64,000 nucleotides of DNA from Zanthoxylum bungeanum (GCA_019454045.1 SKCR01026830.1:1-64000), one strand, 5' to 3'. Shown: positions 12,650 through 26,673, numbered from the stretch's first letter. Numbers and translations are program-made. Notes: a model not told the origin generated them from the letters alone.

Positions 12650-15600
12650 TAAAGAATTGAAAGGTTGAATATTTAAAATATATAATCCTTGGATTAAATG
12701 TTTTAAATGATTTAATTTTCAATTGGGAATTAATAATAGGTTAATTTATTTGATAAAATAACTTATTATTACTAAGCCCATAATTAAGCAAATAGTAGAG
12801 CATAAAGTCTTTGGAAGATTTATGTGATGATGACTTTAGTGCTTAATTAATATACTTACAATAAATCTATCTTTAGATTTAAAAGTATTAAAATTGCAAT
12901 TAATAATTCTTGGAGAATTAATTGACTATTCTAGTGGAGAAAAGTCAAAGTTTGCAATTAGGGCATGTAGCACAAGGTGCACATCGTTTCGATATTCCGA
13001 AACCCAAGGCTTGGCCAAAGGTTTGTGAAATATTGAAAAGGATAATTGACATATCTCAAAGTGACTACCATTTGGATATGGAAGACACGAAGGAATTAAA
13101 GAAGGGCGAGGCTCTAACTTAAATAAAACTCTAACTTTAAAAATATTGTCAAAGTTATGTTCACAACTAGTATTAAAATTAGATTTTAAATACTTAGTGT
13201 GGTACATAAAATATATGTATTGACGTTCAGAATCCGCTGTGAGCTGGATACTGGCTTCAAGCCGAGATTTCTCTGCAAATCGGAAAACGGGACGAAAGTC
13301 GCTGTTTCGACCGTAGATACCTAATTTAGGAACTACCATTTGGGTATGTACTTAAATTAGGAAATGTTATAATGTAACTAGTTAGACTAGAGACATTATC
13401 TCTATATCAGTGTTTAATCCGATGCGGATAAAACCTTTATATTCTAGAACACTAAAGTGTTTCATTATATAAAGATGATACTGAGATAAATACATTGGAT
13501 GTAAATAACAGAATTTATATTTTGAATATAAAATCTCAAAACATATAAATGACAAATAAATAGCTCAATTGATTTGATCAATAGAGACTTATTTGTGGCA
13601 TTGTTGTCTGGGACACAATTAAACAAGACTCGTATATCCACACTTTTGAAGAGTGGGTACTAGGACTGATTTGACTATTCAAATAAGGTCTACGAATCTA
13701 GTTTATTAAACAAGACTCGTATATCCACACTTTTTGAAGAGTGGGTACTAGGACTGATTTGACTATTCAAATAAGGTCTACGAATCTAGTTTATTAGGTT
13801 AAATACCTAAAATACTATTTACTTGGTAATAGTAAAAGGGCCACCGATCTGTTAGCCCTATTCATGGTGAAGTAAGTGGGCCCATATCTAGCTAGGCTAG
13901 ATGTGAACATGAATATTTCGTGACCTTAACGGATGTGACATCACGTTATGGTTATGTGTTTCTTTTGAAGAACACAGATCGGAAACTTTAGAGTTTCGAC
14001 ACGAAGTAGACAAACAGATCGGCTATAGTATTATTCCGCCACGGTAAGACCGATATGGAAAATACTTAAGCAGTAAGTTTCATATATAAATGAAAGAGTA
14101 CGGTATTCTTTCATATGAGGACTCCTCCCGAGACACGTTAGTTAGATGGTGTGTCCGAACCAAAAACCGAATTTTTGTTGGACATGATAAGGTTTATCAC
14201 GAGTCGCTCTGAGCTATAATTTCCTTCAACAAGATATGTATTAACAGTGCAAAACTTATTTAGAATAAGGTTCCATATAAATCTGTTTGACAGATATCAT
14301 ATAGGATATGAACAGGGAAGAAACGAGGTTTCTCATTCCTGATAATTTGGGTATGCCAGGCATGACGTTTGGATGATACCAAACTAAAGGACCCAAATTG
14401 GATTAGTGCCAATATAGGTTATCCTAAGGGAAACCATAAGTATAGTACTTATAAATCCCACATGAGAACAATGTGATTGTTGCTCACCATGCGGTTTTCC
14501 TGAGAGGAATACCGATATGCAGTGGTCAGTGGGAGGATAGTGATACTCGATGAAAATCGGAGTAATACTATTCAAAGCACGAAGTCCTTTATGGAACACA
14601 AATAGTTCATCAATGATGAATCTATACCATTAATCTTCAAATACACAAGAAACCGCGTAGATCAGAGAGAGTCAGAAAACAACCTGGGGTATGGGTTTCT
14701 GATCTCACCTCATAAAGATTTTAATCTTTTAAGGTACACCAACTGATTACGTTGAGGAAGTGATACGAGGTATCGACTCCCTGTTATGGCAAAGTGCCAT
14801 GAAACCGAAATGGATTCCATGTATAACAACTATTTTGGATACTAGTTGTTGTACCACAAGGCATTTTGCCTATGGTACATTAAACGTCTTCAAGGAAGAC
14901 ATACATGGAAGGCAACATACCAACGTACAAAGCAGGCTTTTGACGGAAAGGTATCGTTATCAACATTATGTTAATAACGGTTCAACCTTTTACCTGTTGC
15001 CATGGTAAGTCCATTTTGAAGATGCTTGTTGATAACTGTATATTTCATTTATGGAATATGTCAGTTACAGATCAAAATCGCTTTCTTGAAAAGGAAACCT
15101 TTTGGAGGATGCTTTCAACATCCTGACGATTTTGTATAACCGACAAACAAGGTTTGCGGGTTATTCGATCCATGTTTGGATTGATGCAAGCATAAGGTTC
15201 TTGGAACTGTTATTTTGAAATAATCATAATGGTTTATGATTTGACTCAAAACTAAATAATTCTTGTGTATATAAGGAGGTTAGTGGGAGAGCGCACTGAC
15301 AGTGAAATTCCCATAAAGCAATTGGTGAAAGCTTGGCTTTCAATAGAAATTCTCCGTAGAATTCTGGGGAGTAACAACCTTTATTCAAGGAATAAAGATC
15401 TACTGGGATAGATTTGGAGTTGTTAACACTCTCTGGGAAATTGTACATTTAAAATGTACTTGTATTGGTGTCTCATACGCTTCGAGCATATGGAGTCACA
15501 ATCGGGTCAATCCAAGTGATAGTCACTGGATTGAAGATTAAGAACATCTGGTAGTATCTGAGAGAACTAAAGATGTTGTCTTAAACTATGGAGATGGAGA

Positions 15601-15980
15601 ACTTGAAGTGACTGGGATCACTACTGCAAGTTTCCAAACAATTAAAATACTACGGTACTATAAAGTTTGAATAACCGGGACAGTGAGCTGGAAATCTTCC
15701 GAGCAAGATAACTGTTGCCGAATTAACCAAAAGCGGATTATTGCTGCAGCTGAGGCAGCAATAGAAGCCATTTGGATCGATAATAAATCTAATTAGATTA
15801 GATATGGTTCTGTTAGCAGCTGAGCTAGGCGTCAGCACAGGCTAAAGAATTAAAGGTCTCATCGACGATCCAGATATATACTTCTATATCATCTGATTCG
15901 TTCGGATCATACATCGTGGCGATGTGATGATCGTGTAAATCGCGTCAGACGATAATTAAGCAAATCCGCTGACGAAAACC
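12650..15980 (+). pseudogene. Decayed copia gag-pol of element A
   Basis: Fragments remain in copia order: a gag C-terminal piece at 12922-13122, an integrase stretch at about 13930-14250 (frame reading SRYGYVFLLK, then stops), reverse-transcriptase sequence at about 14750-15250 (frame EEVIRGIDSLLWQSAMK), and RNase H-like sequence to about 15950. Compared with B, many small deletions break the frame; one removes bases just before the equivalent of EFKEFQ in integrase. The zinc knuckle found in B is absent. No open frame is long enough to give a working protein. Confidence 0.75.
13619..13794 (+). repeat. 87-bp tandem duplication in element A
   Basis: Two nearly perfect copies starting TTAAACAAGACTCGTATATC at 13619 and 13706, differing by one extra T. 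Element B has a single copy (about 21107-21193), so the duplication arose in the A lineage, inside the decayed region before integrase. Confidence 0.9.
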
Positions 15981-16049
15981 TTTCCTCAGCAATTTGAGCG
16001 AACCGTACATAGTTCAGGTGTGGGACACTTGAGTGACTGGCTATGTGCC

Positions 16050-16059
16050 AAGTGGAGAT
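16050..16059 (+). other. Polypurine tract of element A
   Basis: AAGTGGAGAT directly before the 3' LTR at 16060, the usual place for plus-strand priming in copia elements. Confidence 0.8.
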
Positions 16060-18107
16060 TGTTGGACAAAATGACCCATAGCGTCACTATTTGCACAGAT
16101 CATTGTGTTGTTGTAGCAAATTAACTATGTGACAAGGAAATTGCACTCTCATCATTTGTGATTAGATCACCATAGATATATAAATGAAGAGAGGTCCCTA
16201 TGATTAGTACCTGGACTGAGAATGATATGAGACAGTATCAGTCCCCGAAGGTTTAATCATTAAATATCCCTAGCCGTAGTATTATCGAGACTGGACATCG
16301 ATAATGCGGAATAGGCTAGTATTGCACTTGTGCGCGTTTGTGAGGGCACAACGGCATAGTTCTCATATATATAAGTATTGGATACTTATGCAAGTGCGAT
16401 AGGAGGTCGTGTTTCACCGACGGTACGGGAAACAGCTTCGCTCTGGATAGACCCCTCGGAATCCCATTGGTATTATGACTATGTGTCTATGGGAGGCCGA
16501 AATCAAGGTAGGTGTGTGTATGGTCTTAACCTGAGACTTACATCGCTAATACTTACGATAATCGATAAACTTTGGTCTTGGTGGTAGGGGACTTTAAACG
16601 GGTTCTGAGTACACCACTTCTGGGTTTATCAGAGAGTCGTAGAGTATTGGGTGTGATGTCAAGATGGAAGTATCACTTCAGTCATATGGAGATGATGTCA
16701 CGCAGGATACGGTATTAGTGCTCTTAAGTGCTGGCCGCCATCGGGATATTATGACAAGGTCATGTATATCCGATTATAGAGACTAGTTACCAGACATCCG
16801 ACATGTGCTTCGGACGGGGCAGACACTTATTATCCAGCCCCAGCTAGCACGTGATTATCCGATACTGGGCCGATATACACAATACATTAGTATAACTACG
16901 CTTGATACAGATCTATATTCTTAAATGGATATGTCCGGAGAATGGGTAGACTTGGTGCTTTGCTAGGAGTCGACCTTGTCTCGTAAATCGGTAGAACGTA
17001 GTACTTGGTACGTACGTGATTCGGATACTCCGACGACCGTATTTACTGCCAGATTATCCGGGGATCTCATGGGTCGCTTCCCGATAATCCACCGATGACG
17101 CACAACTCGCACTCTTAAATAATCTGGGATTATAATAGAAGAGAGAGAAAATTAATCTAGGATTAATAACGGAGATGTTTTATCCGGGATAAAATGTCGT
17201 CTAAAGAGAGAGAACGATTAATTCGGAATTAATCGATATATTAATATATTCGATATATTAGACGAAATTAGATTTCGACGCGGAATTAAAATCAGATTTT
17301 AATTCGGGTAAACGAGTTAATTTAGAATTAATTCGTTAGCGACGTAAATAATAATTTCGCTAGGCGCAATTATTTATTTAAATTCGATTGAATTAACGTC
17401 GCGAAGTAAGCTCGGTATTTCGGAAATATCGAACCCGAACGCGTGAGTGCACGTGGGCCCACTTTCATTTGGAAACGTGTGGGGCCCACATGACACATGT
17501 CATTCTAATGCTTTGCATGTAGATTGTGTACATTGCACTCAATGTCATTGCATGTAGATAGTGTACAATGCACTCAATGTTATTGCATGGAAATTGAGTG
17601 TTTTACACTCTAAGCCATTGCATGTTTTGTGTCATAATTTTTATTAATTTAATAAAATTATGGCATAAATATAAATTGATTTTTGGTAAATCATTTTTTA
17701 ACAACTTAATACACAATTTTTATCTCTCTCAAATTCTCTCTTCCTCTCACGGCAATGGTGGCCATTCTTCACTGGTTTTGAACCAGTTTGGGCGTGAATA
17801 GGGAAGCAAGAGTGGTTTCTCATGGTGAAATCAAGTGCTAGCACACTTTCAAGTTTTGCGAAGGTGGTAGGGAGGTTCACCCATGAGGCGGGACTCATCC
17901 GATGGATTTGGAGCTTCGTTTTGAGACCCGAAACTGCCAAGACAGTGAGCATGGACTGGTTTCAGTAAGCTTACCAGGCAGTGCGTTTTTGGGCAATTCG
18001 TCTTCAATCGACATAACCGATCAATGTAAGTATTCCGCTACTTCGTTGGTGTATCACGCATTATTTCATGTCTTGATTTGATCTTGGGACCTTAGAATTA
18101 ACCAACA
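16060..18107 (+). mobile_element. 3' LTR of element A
   Basis: 2048 bp and near-identical to 7963-10019. Differences are a few substitutions and small indels, for example GGCCGGCC against GGCCGCC near 8637/16732. It is followed by the AAAAG duplication and then the rest of the B LTR. Confidence 0.9.
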
Positions 18108-18112
18108 AAAAG

Positions 18113-18754
18113 AGCACTAGTTCCGTATCCTACATGATCATCATCTCCACTATGACTGGAGTGATACTTCCATCTGACATCACACCCAATACACTACGAT
18201 TCTCAATCCCAGAGAGGCATACACAGAACTGTTAAAGCCCTGGACGACCAAACAAAGCATATTGATTGTCGCAAGTATTAGCGGTGCAAGTCTCAGGTTA
18301 AGACCAAATACACTACCCTGATTTGGACATCCCTAGACACATAGTCATACTACCATGGAATTCCGAGGGGTCTATCCAGAGCGAAGCTGTTCCCGTACCA
18401 TCGGTAAACACAACCTCCTATTACACTTGCATGAGTATCCTATACCCAAATATATGAGAACTATGAGTTATGCTCCCACACGCGCACAAGTGTAATACTA
18501 GTCTTTCCGCATTATCAATGTCCAATCTCGATAATACTTCGACTAGGGATATTTTAATGATTAAACCTTCGTGGATTGATACTTTCTCATATATCTTAAT
18601 CCGAACTAATGATAAGGACCTTTTAATCATTTATACATCTTGGTAATCCAATTACAAATGATAAAATGGGCAATTTCCTTTGTCACATAGTTAATTTGTA
18701 CAACAACACCATGATCTGTACAAATAGTGATGCTATGGATCATAATTGTCCAAA
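18113..18754 (-). mobile_element. 3' LTR of element B, second part
   Basis: Continues the B LTR after element A (AGCACTAGTTCCGTATCC), homologous to about 26018-26673. It ends at a damaged GTCCAA next to the reversed polypurine tract. Confidence 0.85.
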
Positions 18755-18755
18755 A

Positions 18756-18768
18756 ATATCCCACTTGG
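18756..18768 (-). other. Polypurine tract of element B
   Basis: Plus-strand ATATCCCACTTGG, that is CCAAGTGGGATAT in the sense direction, beside the 3' LTR. Confidence 0.7.
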
Positions 18769-18769
18769 C

Positions 18770-21700
18770 CTATAGCCAATCACTCAAGTGTCCTACACCC
18801 AACTATGTACGGTTCGCTGAACTTCTGCTGAGAAAAGGCTTTCGTCATCGGATTTGCAGTGTTATCATCTGATGTGATTTATTCGATCATCACATCGCCA
18901 CGATGTATGATCCGAACGAATCAGATGAATATTTGAAGTATATATCTGGATCGTTGATGAGACCATTAATTCTTTAGCCTGTGCTGTAGCCTAGCTCAGC
19001 TGCTAACAGAACTACTCCTAATCTGAATAGGATTATTATCAATCCAGAAGGCTTCTATTGCTGCCTTAGCTGCAGCAATATTCCGCTTTTGGCTTTTATT
19101 CTGCAACGGTATCTTGCTTGGAAGATTTCCAGCTCACTGTTCCGTTATTCAAACTATATAGTACCTTTATTACGACTTGTAGTCATTTTTATCGGTTAGG
19201 AAACTTACAGCAGTGAACCCAGTCACTTCAAGTTCTCATTCTCCATAGTATAAGAAAGCATCCTTAGTTCATCTAAGATACTAAAGGATGTTCTTAACAT
19301 CAATCCAGTGACTGTCACTTGGATTGGCTTGATTGTGACTCCATATGCTCAAAGCAAATGAGACACCAGGTCGCGTACATTTTTCAATGTACGAGTTTTC
19401 GGAGAGTGCCAACAACTTTTAGATCTATCCCAGTAGATCTTTATTTCTAGAATAAAAGTTGTCTCTCCAAAGAATTCTACGGAGAATTTTCATGAAAGCC
19501 AAGCTTTCACCGATTATATTATGGTAATATCATTTCCAAGAAATGACATATCATCATTTTTAGGCCAATCATTGTCAGTGCGCTCCCACTAACCTCTTTA
19601 TATACACAAGAATCATTTACGTTTCGAATTAAATCATATACTATTATGATTACATCAAAACGATAGTTCCAAGAACGCAATGCTTGCTTCAATCCATGAA
19701 TGGATCGAATTAACTTACAAACCTTGTTTGCTCGTTTTGGTATGACAAAATCGCCAAGATGTTGTAAACATCCTCCAAAAGATTTCCGTTTAACGAAAGC
19801 GATTTTGACGTCCAGCTGCCACATTTCATAAATGAAACATGCAACATTAGCAAGCATTATCTGAATGGATTTAACCATGGCAACGAGTAAAAGGTTCCGT
19901 CGTAATCGACACAATGTTGATAACGATACCTTTTCGCTACAAGCCCACCTTAGTACGTTGGTATGTTGCCTTCCATGTATGTCTTCCTTGAAGACTCATG
20001 TAGTACCAATAGGCACAATGCCTTCCGGTACAACAACTAGTATCTAAACTTAGTTGATATACATGGAATCCATTTCGGCTATCATGGCACTTTGCCATTA
20101 TAGGGAGTCGATACCTTGTATCACTTCCTCATACGAAGTCAGTTTGTATTACTCAATAAGATTGACATCTTCATGAGGTGAGATCAGAAACCCATACCCC
20201 ATGTTATTTTCTGACTCTCTCCGACTTACGCGGTTCTTGTGTATTTGAAGATTATTGGTATAGTTTCATCCTTGATGAACTATTTGTGTTCCATTAAGGA
20301 ATCGGTGCCCGGAACAGTATTACTCCGATTTTCATCGAGTTCTACTTTCCTCCCACTTACCACTGTATATAGGTATTCCTTTTAGGAAAACCGCATGGCG
20401 AGCAACAATTAAATTGTTCTCTTGTGAGTTGTATAAGTACTATACTTTGGTTTCCCTAGGATAACCCACAATTAGGCACTTATCTGATTTGGGTTCTGGT
20501 TTGGTATCATCCAAACTTATGCCCAGGATACCCAAATCTTCAGGATTGAGAAAACCCGGTTTCTTTCCTGTTCATATCTAATATGAAATCTGTCAAACAG
20601 ATTTTTATGGAACCTTAATCAAAATAATTTTTGCACTGTTAATGCGTATCCCTTGAAGGAAATGGTACCTCAAAGCGACTCATGATTAACCTTATCATGT
20701 CCAACAAAATTCAGTTTCTATATTCGGACACACTGTCAAATTGACGTGTTCCGGGAGGAGTCCTCTTTGAAAGAATACTATACTCTTTCAAGTTTTTTAG
20801 AAAATTATTGCTTAAGTATTTTCCATCATGGTCTAACCGTGACGGTTTAATACTTTTGCCGGTCTGTCTGTCTACTTCGTGTTGAAACTCTTTGAATTCA
20901 TCAAAAGTTTCCGATCCGTGTTTCACAAGAAACACATAACCATAGCGCGATGCCACATCCGTAAAGGTTACGAAGCGTTCATATCAACCTCTAGCCTAGC
21001 TAGACATGGGCCCACTTACGTCATTATGAACGAGGGCTAACAGATCGGTGGCACTTACACTTTTACCAAGTAAAAGGTATTTTAGGCACTTTGCCTAATA
21101 AAATAGATTCGTAGACATTATTTGAATAGAATCAAATCCGTCCTAGTATCCACTCTTCAAAACTGTGGATATACGAGTCTTGTTTATTATGTCCCAAACA
21201 ACAATGCCACAAATAGGTCTCATCTGATTAAATCAGTTTGAGCTATTTGTTTGTCCTGTTATACGTTTGAGATTTATTGATTCAAAATATAAATACTGTT
21301 ATTCACATCTAATGTGTTTATCTCAATATCATCTTTATAAAATAAAACACTTTAGTGTTCTAGAATATAAAGGTATACCCGCAACGGGTTAAACCCTGAT
21401 ATAGAGATAATGTTTCTAGTCAAACTAGTTACATTCTAACAGTTTCCTAATTTAAGTACACATCCGAAGGGTAGTTCCTAAACTTAGGTATCTACGGTTA
21501 AAACAGCGACTGTCGTCCCATTTCCGACTCACAGATAAATCTCAACTGAAGTCGGTATCCTACTTATCAACAGATTCTGCACACCAGTACGTATATTTAT
21601 GTACCACATCCAGTATCTAAAATCCAATTTTAATACTAGTAGTGAACATGTTGATGACAAACATATTTGAATTCGGAGCCTTGCCCATATTCAATTCCTT

Positions 21701-22100
21701 CATGTCTGCCTTGTCCATACGGCAGTCACGCTTCTAGTGACCCCGCTTGCTACAGTTTAGGCAGACATTTGGGATATGTCCTATGTCTTCCCAAAAGATT
21801 ATGATGATTTTGCCTTTGCCCTTTTTCCACACCCCAGAAGCCTTTGGCCAAGCCTTGGTCTTCTGGGATGTCGAAGTAAGATGCGCCTTGCGCTTCTTGC
21901 CCTATTGCAAACTCTGTCTTTGTCTCTTTGAGTATAGCCATTAACTCTCCAAGAGTTTTCTATTGCAACTTGTACTTCTTATATCTAAGGATAGATCTAT
22001 GAAGATCCTTCAATTTCAATATCATACTATAAGGATCTAATCCTTAGTTCTGACTAAGAAATTAAGGAGTCTTTGCGGCAAGCATAACGGATTAAGCACT
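18770..22100 (-). pseudogene. Decayed copia gag-pol of element B
   Basis: Read on the minus strand, from right to left: gag C-terminal piece and CCHC knuckle (21722-21763, C-X2-C-X4-H-X4-C with a stop codon just after the His), integrase (20711-20956, YGYVFLVKHGSETF and a later PPGTRQ), reverse transcriptase (19519-19914, WQLDVKIAFV and VCKLIRSIHGLKQALRSWNY), then RNase H-like sequence to about 18800. All are separated by stops and frameshifts. The longest surviving frame, 131 codons, is the reverse-transcriptase piece. Gag N-terminal coding is not recognisable. Homologous piece by piece to element A and, more distantly, to element F. Confidence 0.8.
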
Positions 22101-24615
22101 AAAGTTATTATCACATGAATATTCCAAATATCATGTTCTACTATTTGCTCAACTCCGGGCTTAGGCTCGAGACGTCACTCTATCAAATAAAGTAACTTCT
22201 CGGTCTCCAGGACTATCCTGAGATTTTATTCCCATTTGAAAATTAAAGCCGTTTAAAGAAATTTTCTCCCAGGATTATGTTCTAAACGCTAATATTTCAA
22301 TTATCTTGATTCCAATAGTCTAACTATCAAATATACGATTTTAGGTACTATTTAATATAATGATTACTATAGTCCAACTATCTAATCAACTATAATTTAA
22401 TAGGTTAATTCAAATATATTGATTACTATAATCTAATTATATAATCAACTATAATTTGAAGTAGTTTAAATACATTCCAACTGTTTAATTAAAACAACGA
22501 TTAAATATTAGTCCAACTAATATATTAATTTATTTGACGAAAAATTGAAATGAGCACATATTGGCAAGTAACTAAACGAATATTGAAAATTTAATACTTG
22601 CCTCCTACTATTTTTCGGCCAGCCTCTAACCCTATGTGGAGTACTCGGGAAACCTTGTTTTCTAGTGGGCTATGATCTCGTTAAATAACACACAATCTTG
22701 ACTTTGGCCAACAAATTGTATGATAATTAACTAGGTAGATCACTAAGATCAATTGGATCTCATCCAATTCCTAGATCCAGTAGGTGGAAATCCAAGTCCG
22801 AAATATATATCTTATATATGCCAATATATCCAATATATTCCCTAACCTTTTTCCTCTGAATCAACTAAGCATTGGCTTTGGCACAACAAACTTAATGATC
22901 CCAGTTAAGCGGAACCCATTGACCTTGGAAAGCTTCGTAATCGATGTCGATGGACAAGAAGTGATCTTGAATTTGGCCAACAAATCACAACTTGGACAAG
23001 ACACCTATATGGAACAAAGCCTTCATGATTCAAACAAATACGCGATGGACAAAGGTCTTGACTTTGGCCAACAAACCAGTGCCAATCTTGGATCTTGAGT
23101 AAGAATCACTCAATGGAAGGAAAAACACTTAATATATTTTGAGGTTTTTTTTTCCGCGTAATTGGCAACCATTTAATTATATTTGTCAGGTCTCATCATC
23201 ATACACCCTTAAACATGCATTCTAAAAACATAATAAGGCGTGTATAAATAAAATAATAATGATATGCGGATGGATACTTAACACATTGTTCCTAGAACAA
23301 ATCTCTCTATTTCCTCTCTCCCGCTAGCACAAATATTACTTCTACCCAATTACATAACACTTCTAAAGAAACCTCATTTACATTGAGGGGAATAGGTGAG
23401 AAGAGAAATACAAAGAGTCAAGAGGTAATAGGCTGGACACGCAGGTCCAATTTAATAAATTCTAAATTTATTACAACAATTTCCAAAATTGCCCTCACAC
23501 ATCTAATATCCATCCAATATGCATTATTCATACATCGCATCCATGTATTCACACAAAGCATGTTATCAATCAATCTAATCCAATTAATTAATCTGAAATT
23601 AATGACCATCCAATGTTCAAACAACGATTTGATTTTGCGCGAGTCAAACTCGTTTTGCAAATAAGTACTCAAAGTACGAATTCACGAATTATATTAAACT
23701 ACAATATTAAATCCAATTTAATTTGTATTTAATACTAATTCTATATTTAATTCTAAATTAAATAATTACACTTTTAATGTGCCTTTACGACTTAGATTCC
23801 AAATCTAATCGTTACGGGTCTCAAAGCCCAATTAACATCCAATGTCAATTTAATTAAAGTCCAATGGGCTTTTAATTAATTTCATAAGGCATGGACTTTG
23901 GTCAATATGGGTCAAACCCAAATACCAAAACCCATTTAAGGAATCACCCTTATTTGCCAAGAAATCAATTTAGGCCCATTAGGCCCAATTAAAATTAAAG
24001 GTCCATTAGTTATATTTGGACTTTATGGAAATGGTTTTGGGCCCAATTGGATCCAACCAATTAGCCTAAACCAAACTTGGCCCAACCAAGCCCATTACTT
24101 TACAAGCCCAATTCCAAATTTGGCCCAATTAATTAAATTACAAAATTCCAAATTTCACAATTAAATTAATTAAAGTGTATAGCCATAATTAATTAACTAA
24201 ATTAACATTTCCAAAACACTAATTTACTCAATTAATTATGCTTATCATCATCAACTTATGTCCAACACAATTGAATCAAAAAATCATATCATTTTACATG
24301 CTACAAGTCACGGCATTTAGGGGAATTTTTGTTCGATTCCGAATTCAATCCAATTAAATCCTAAATCAACATTTCCCAAATGATTTCAACTAATCCAATG
24401 ATCAAAATCAAAAAACACCATGACTTAGGGCAAGCATATGTTTCGGCCAAGCCTCAAATTTGGGGAAAAATTGATCCAATCCATTTTTCACAAAATTGAT
24501 CACAAACAACTCCAAGTCATCCATATACAAGCATGCTCAAACAAGTAATTTAGTCAAAACATGCTCAAATCCTATTAACCCAAATTTTACCCTAAGTATA
24601 TTTCATGCTCAAAAT
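22101..24615 (-). other. Leader of element B, non-coding
   Basis: It contains AT-rich repeats (22340-22500), four copies of a motif around TTTGGCCAACAAA (22695-23075) and a GGCCCA-motif cluster (23820-24125). A plus-strand frame at 22784-23098 lies antisense across the repeats and has no recognisable domain. The part from about 23250 is the sequence kept in C. Confidence 0.65.
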
Positions 24616-24629
24616 GGCTCAAGATACCA
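24616..24629 (-). other. Primer-binding site of element B
   Basis: Sense-strand TGGTATCTTGAGCC beside the 5' LTR, close to the initiator-Met primer site. Confidence 0.8.
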
Positions 24630-24630
24630 T

Positions 24631-26673
24631 TGTTGGGTTTCTAAGTTAGTCCCAAGATCAATAATCATAGAAATCATGTGTGAATACAATAAGAAGTATG
24701 GCAGAATCATACTTACATAGATCGGATTTTGCGATGTGAGGAACAACAAAACTTTTCTTGAAGCTCTCGGTAATGGTGCTTCTTTGTGCTCCATCATTTT
24801 CGGTCAACTCCATGGATGGATCTCCAAGCTCCAAGCTTTGTGTTGGTGATTCCATGCTCAAGGGTTTGTTTCCCTATCACATTTGGATGACTCTTCATGT
24901 GCTAGCATAAGAAAAATTTACCACAAATCTTTCTTGTTCTAGTTCTTGCTCTCGGTTTTTTGAAGCAAAAAGGAGAAGAATTGGCCCTAAGCCGAGAGAT
25001 AGAAGGAGGGAGAGAGAGAGAGTGAGTTGGTTATTTTTGTGTAATTGTTTTCTAAAAACATATACAAAAATTGCTTTCAAAATTTAGTCAAAACTTTTCT
25101 AAAAAGCAAAACCAATTTTGGAGGCAAAAATACATTAAATGCATTCAACAACCACCATCAACTATTCACATCAATCAATGATGACAAGCATCACTTCACT
25201 CAAAGTGATGTGACTTTCATCACTTGATTGACTAGTGATTTGACGCTTGATGTGACTTGTGGGCCGCATTTGAATACGAAATACGAGTGACCCCATAAAC
25301 ACTCCCGGGCTTTGGTTCGCTAATTCTGAATTAATGAATTTTTTGTTGCGACGTAATTAAATCAAATTTAATTAAATAATTATGCCTAGCAAAATTATTA
25401 TTCACATCGCTAACGAATTAATTCTAAATTAACTCGTTCGCCCGAATTAAAATCTAATTTTCATTCTGCGTCAAAATCTAATTTCGTATAATATATCGAA
25501 TATATTATTTTATCGATTAATTCCAAATTAATCGTTCTCTCTCTTTAAATAATATTTTATCCTAGATAAAATATCTCCGTAATTAATCCCAGATTAATTT
25601 TCTCTCTTTAATAATTAATCCCAGATTAATTAAGTGCGAGTCATACGTCATCGGTGAATCTTCGGGAAGCGACCCATGAGATCCCCGGATATGTTGGCAG
25701 TAAATCCGGTCGTCGGACTATCCGAACATGTACGTACCTAGTTCTACGTTTTTACCGATTTACAAGACATGGTTGGCTTCTAGCAAAGCACCGTGCCTAC
25801 CCAATTCTCCAGAAATATTCTTAAAGGAATATGTAATCTTTATCAGGCGTAATATACGTAGTATTGCGTATTACGATAGCATCGGATATCACGTGCTAGG
25901 CCTGGGGCTGGAATTGTGTCTGCCCCGTACAAAGCACATATCGGATCTTTGGTAACTAGTCTCTATAATCGGATAAACATGACCTAGTCATAATATCCCG
26001 ATAGCTGCAGCATAAAAGAGCACCAGCTCCGTATCCTACGTGATCATACTCTCCACTATGACTGGAGTGATACTTCCATTTTGACATCACACCCAATACA
26101 CTACGATTCTCAATATACCCAGAAGAGGCGTACACAGAACCTGTTAAAGCCCTGGACGACCAAAACCAAAGCATATTGATTGTCGTAAGTATTAGCGGTG
26201 CAAGTCTCAGGTTAAGACCAAATACACCTACCCTGATTCAGACTTCCATAGACACATAGTCATACTACCAATGGAATTTCGAGGGGTCTATCCAGAGCGA
26301 AGCTGTTCCCGTACCATCGGTAAACACAACCTCCTATTACACTTGCATGAGTATCCTATACCCAAATATATGAGAACTATGACGTTATGTTCCCACAACG
26401 CGCACAAGTGTAATACTAGTCTTTTACGCATTATCGATGTCCAATCTCGATAATACTCCGACTAGGGATATTTAATGATTAAACCTTCGTGGATTGATAC
26501 TGTTTCATATCATCTCAATCTGGAACTAATCATAAGGACCTTTTATCATTTATACATCTTGGTAATCCAATTACAAATGATAAAAGAGTAATTTCCTTTG
26601 TCACATAGTTAATTTATACAACAACACCATGATCTGTACAAATAGTGATGCTATGAGTCATAATTGTCCAACA
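24631..26673 (-). mobile_element. 5' LTR of element B
   Basis: 2043 bp, TGTTGGG to GTCCAACA. Contains the palindrome array at 25340-25640 and an intact version of the target site of element A (AAAAGAGCACCAG near 26015), which fixes where A entered the other LTR. Confidence 0.9.

Larger units (their letters stand above)
7963..18107 (+). mobile_element. Copia family-1 element A, young full-length insertion with dead coding region
   Basis: Two LTRs (7963-10019 and 16060-18107), TG...CA ends, primer site, polypurine tract and a perfect 5-bp target duplication AAAAG (7958-7962 and 18108-18112). The target is the LTR of its own relative B, in the opposite orientation. The first 250 bases of the two LTRs differ at only about one position, with scattered small indels further in, so the insertion is recent. 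The interior shows frameshifts and stops throughout, so it cannot supply its own proteins. Confidence 0.9.
6580..26673 (-). mobile_element. Copia family-1 element B, split by element A
   Basis: 3' LTR at 6580-7962 and 18113-18754 (interrupted by A), interior 18755-24630, 5' LTR 24631-26673. Ends are TGTTGGG...GTCCAACA. The flanks (left AGGGT, right GGTTG) share GGT but do not give a clean 5-bp duplication. Coding remnants of gag zinc knuckle, integrase, reverse transcriptase and RNase H are in the normal copia order on the minus strand. Inserted in the interior of gypsy element D. Confidence 0.85.

Noticed and set aside
12926..13339. 137-codon minus-strand frame
   Set aside because: It is antisense to the gag/protease remnant of A; the sense-strand homology to B and F explains the sequence.
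22784..23098. 104-codon plus-strand frame
   Set aside because: It runs antisense through the repeat motifs of the B leader and shows no domain.
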